From Caballeronia pedi (GTDB lineage: Bacteria > Pseudomonadota > Gammaproteobacteria > Burkholderiales > Burkholderiaceae), in NCBI RefSeq assembly GCF_001544915.2, contig NZ_FCOE02000012.1, forward strand, positions 1 through 64,000: 64,000 bases of DNA, in the 5' to 3' direction. Under the pieces are notes generated by a model. It saw nothing but the letters and a program-made list of their open reading frames with translations. It searched no databases and had not been told where the DNA came from. Below are positions 61,854-64,000 of the stretch, in pieces; within the stretch, counting starts at the first letter, position 1, and every line of letters begins with the position of its first letter. The position numbers were made by a program, and so were the translations under genes.

Positions 61854-61935
61854 TTAACCATTTCTAAACGCGATCCGATTCGCGCCCTGTCCGCTCCATG
61901 CAACGTGGAGCTTCATCCTTCTTCACTCTGTCACC

Positions 61936-64000
61936 ATGCCCGCTTTGTTAAAGACGCGGACGCGCCTGCTCGCGTCCGTCGGTGCCCTTTATTGCGCAAG
62001 TTTTCTCGTTCCGTCCCAGGCCGTCGCGCAGTCGGCGTCTGCGCCGAACGCCAGCGACCCGTCGGCGCAATCGCTGCCCGCGGTCCAGGTGAATGCGGCG
62101 GCGGTTCAGTCGGACCTGCAGACGAAGGAATTGCCATCGTATAAATTCACCGCGCCGCTGCTCGACACGCCGCGTTCGATCACGGTCATTCCCGAGGAAC
62201 TCATCAAGGAGACCAACGCGACGACTTTCGCCGATGCGCTCAAGACCGTTCCCGGCATCACGTTCCTCGGCGGCGATGCGGCAGCGAATCCTTCGGCGGA
62301 CCGGCCTGTGATTCGCGGGTTCGAATCGCGCAATTCGATTTTCGTCGACGGCATCCGCGACTCGGGCGTGCAGAACCGCGAGACGTTCGATATCGAGAGC
62401 ATCACGGTGATCAAGGGGCCGGATTCCGTCTATGCGGGGCGCGGTGCGGTCGGCGGTTCCATCGACATCGAAACGAAGATGCCGAAGAACGAGAACTTCA
62501 TCAGCGGCAGCGCGGGCATCGGGACCGATGCGTACAAGCGCCTCACGCTCGATGTGAACCAGAAGTTCGCCGACGACAGCGCGTTCCGTTTCAACGCGAT
62601 GGGCTTCGATGCGAATCAGCCGGGCCGCAACAACGTGTACAGCAAGCGCTGGGGCGTGGCGCCCTCGGTGGCGTTCGGCCTGAACAGCCCGACGACGGTC
62701 ACGTTCAGCTACTACCATCTGAACAGCTACGACATGCCCGACTTCAGCGTGCCTTTCCGCTCGACGGGCGGCACACCGATCAACAGCGAGCGCGGCCAGT
62801 TCTACGGTTTCAACAACCGCGACTATCGCTATGGACAGACCGACACGGGCGAAGTGCGCGTCGAGCATCGTTTCAACGACAATCTGAAGCTCAGGAACAC
62901 GACGATGTTCGGCCGCTCCACGCTCGACTACATCGCGACCAATCCGCAGTTGACGAGCCCGACGTCGAACATTCTCAGTCTGCAGGCGAAGAGCGGCAAG
63001 TACGCGACCAACAGCATCACGAACCAGACCGAGCTGACCGGCAAGGCCACACTCCTCGGCATGCAGCACACGATGACGGGCGGCGTCGAGTTCAGCCACG
63101 AGCACAGCCTCTATGAAGGCTATCTCGTCACCGATAGTGCAGGGAACAATATCCGCACGGGCGGTCCGTGTTCGGTCGCGTACAACTGCACGCCGGTCAA
63201 CGCATGGAATCCGGACAATCCGTGGCTCGGCAGCGTGCTGCTCAATGGCGACAGGGGCTTTCCCGGCGCGGCGACGCACACGCAGACCAATACGGCATCC
63301 GCATATCTGTTCGATAGCGTGAAGATCACGGACCGCTGGCTCTTCAATGCGGGCGCGCGCTTCGACCGTTTCGACGTCACGTCGACGCAGGCCGGCGCGA
63401 AGGACCTGACCAACAACTCGAATCTCTTCAGCTATCAACTCGGCCTCGTGTACAAGCTGCTGCCGACAGTGAGCCTGTACACGTCGTATGGCACGTCCGC
63501 GAACCCGCCGGGCGCGAATGCGGGTCTCGGCGGTGGCACGGACCAGCTCACGGCCACGAATCAGGATCTGTCGCCGGAGCGCAGCCGCAACATCGAAGTC
63601 GGCGCGAAGTGGGACGTACTCGATCGCCTGTCGATGAACCTCGCGCTGTTTCAGACCGACAAGACCAACGCGCGCGTAAGCGACGGTCTGGGCGGCACGA
63701 TCAACGCGGGCCATCAGCGCGTGCGCGGCGTGGAAGTCGGCACGGCCGGCAACGCCACGGGCAAGTGGAGCATCTTCGGCGGCTATTCGTATCTCGATGC
63801 GATCACCGTCGATGCGGGCGCGGCCAGCGCGGCGTCGTCCGGTCTGCCGATGGTGATGGTGCCCAAGCACAACTTCACGCTCTGGTCGTTCTACGACGTC
63901 TCGCCGAAGCTGAAGGTCGGCGCGGGCGCGATCATCGCGAGCAAGTCGTATGCGTCGGTTTCGCCGACGGTGCTCAAGTGGACGCCCGGCTACGCGCGCT
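61936..64000 (+). CDS. TonB-dependent siderophore receptor (partial, cut by window end)
   Basis: Begins with a signal peptide (MPALLKTRTRLLASVGALYC to QAVAQ), then the plug domain (LLDTPRSITVIPEELI, DALKTVPGITFLGG, RPVIRGFESRNSIFVDGIRD, IKGPDSVYAGRGAVGGSI) and the start of the 22-strand barrel (YHLNSYDMPDFSVP, ERSRNIEVGAKW). The sequence resembles catecholate/FhuE-type receptors. At least 688 codons are in the window; the C-terminus and stop are outside. Two Fur boxes upstream suggest iron control; FTR1 (52583) is a nearby iron importer. Confidence 0.9.
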   Translation, partial: MPALLKTRTRLLASVGALYCASFLVPSQAVAQSASAPNASDPSAQSLPAVQVNAAAVQSDLQTKELPSYKFTAPLLDTPRSITVIPEELIKETNATTFADALKTVPGITFLGGDAAANPSADRPVIRGFESRNSIFVDGIRDSGVQNRETFDIESITVIKGPDSVYAGRGAVGGSIDIETKMPKNENFISGSAGIGTDAYKRLTLDVNQKFADDSAFRFNAMGFDANQPGRNNVYSKRWGVAPSVAFGLNSPTTVTFSYYHLNSYDMPDFSVPFRSTGGTPINSERGQFYGFNNRDYRYGQTDTGEVRVEHRFNDNLKLRNTTMFGRSTLDYIATNPQLTSPTSNILSLQAKSGKYATNSITNQTELTGKATLLGMQHTMTGGVEFSHEHSLYEGYLVTDSAGNNIRTGGPCSVAYNCTPVNAWNPDNPWLGSVLLNGDRGFPGAATHTQTNTASAYLFDSVKITDRWLFNAGARFDRFDVTSTQAGAKDLTNNSNLFSYQLGLVYKLLPTVSLYTSYGTSANPPGANAGLGGGTDQLTATNQDLSPERSRNIEVGAKWDVLDRLSMNLALFQTDKTNARVSDGLGGTINAGHQRVRGVEVGTAGNATGKWSIFGGYSYLDAITVDAGAASAASSGLPMVMVPKHNFTLWSFYDVSPKLKVGAGAIIASKSYASVSPTVLKWTPGYAR

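Larger units (their letters stand above)
61549..61935. other. 387-base divergent control region (COG4705 / TonB receptor)
   Basis: No gene is supported. The region is AT-rich at 61675-61860 and holds two Fur-box-like sequences (61681-61699, 61839-61853) and a perfect ATTTACA-N4-TGTAAAT repeat (61795-61812), listed separately. Confidence 0.6.

Noticed and set aside
61948..63870. 640-codon minus-strand frame under the TonB receptor
   Set aside because: Arg-rich low-complexity translation without motifs; the receptor on the plus strand explains the region.
1..64000. Insertion sequences, tRNA, CRISPR, phage attachment sites
   Set aside because: I looked for transposase motifs, cloverleaf sequences and regularly spaced repeats and found none that stands up.

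Overview
The window is high-GC DNA (about 62% by eye) with codon use, trimeric porins and transporter families typical of Burkholderiaceae. Paraburkholderia or Caballeronia is the best guess; it looks like accessory-replicon sequence, since it is dominated by catabolic clusters with one or more regulators each. I saw no rRNA, tRNA, CRISPR array or transposase.

Layout. 0-2.4 kb: a Fic-domain protein, a transglutaminase-like cysteine proteinase, and a remnant of a DUF1016/YhcG nuclease gene. 2.4-9.0 kb: a sugar-acid type cluster on the minus strand (DHDPS-like lyase, amidohydrolase/lactonase, PdxA2-type dehydrogenase, MFS permease, rhamnonate-dehydratase-like enolase) divergent from a LysR regulator. 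9.0-9.4 kb: an orphan gene of lower GC. 9.5-20.7 kb: a hydantoin/N-methylhydantoin type cluster (two-subunit hydantoinase HyuA/HyuB, N-carbamoylsarcosine-amidase-like hydrolase, three MFS permeases of which one is frameshifted, a porin, a LysR regulator).

20.8-39 kb: a large, partly duplicated catabolic region. It has two close BKACE (DUF849) paralogues, two close TauD/TfdA dioxygenases, two MFS permeases, two thiolases, a CaiB-type CoA-transferase, a porin, a quinone reductase, a small serine hydrolase, a GntR and an AraC regulator. It is followed by a glaH-lhgO-pcaF operon (glutarate to L-2-hydroxyglutarate to 2-oxoglutarate plus a 3-oxoadipyl-CoA thiolase) divergent from a LysR gene. Several promoters share a TTGTCGAC/ATGTCGACAT palindrome that is probably the GntR operator.

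40-47.4 kb: a sugar O-acetyltransferase, then a minus-strand group IclR - OPT transporter - class V PLP enzyme - peptidase E - porin - DUF1177, which looks like an uncharacterised peptide-derivative uptake and breakdown system. 47.5-64 kb: a secreted alkaline-phosphatase-superfamily protein, a heavy-metal-type two-component system, two small DUF4148 proteins, an FTR1 iron permease, a complete RND efflux operon, UppP, a COG4705 membrane protein with a small exported partner, and a TonB-dependent receptor cut by the window edge. A 6-4-6 inverted repeat (ATnACA-N4-TGTAAT type) recurs at four promoters here, suggesting a common regulon of the two-component system; the receptor also has two Fur-box-like sites.

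Functions are assigned from recognised motifs and family resemblance read by eye; substrates of the catabolic clusters are inferences.
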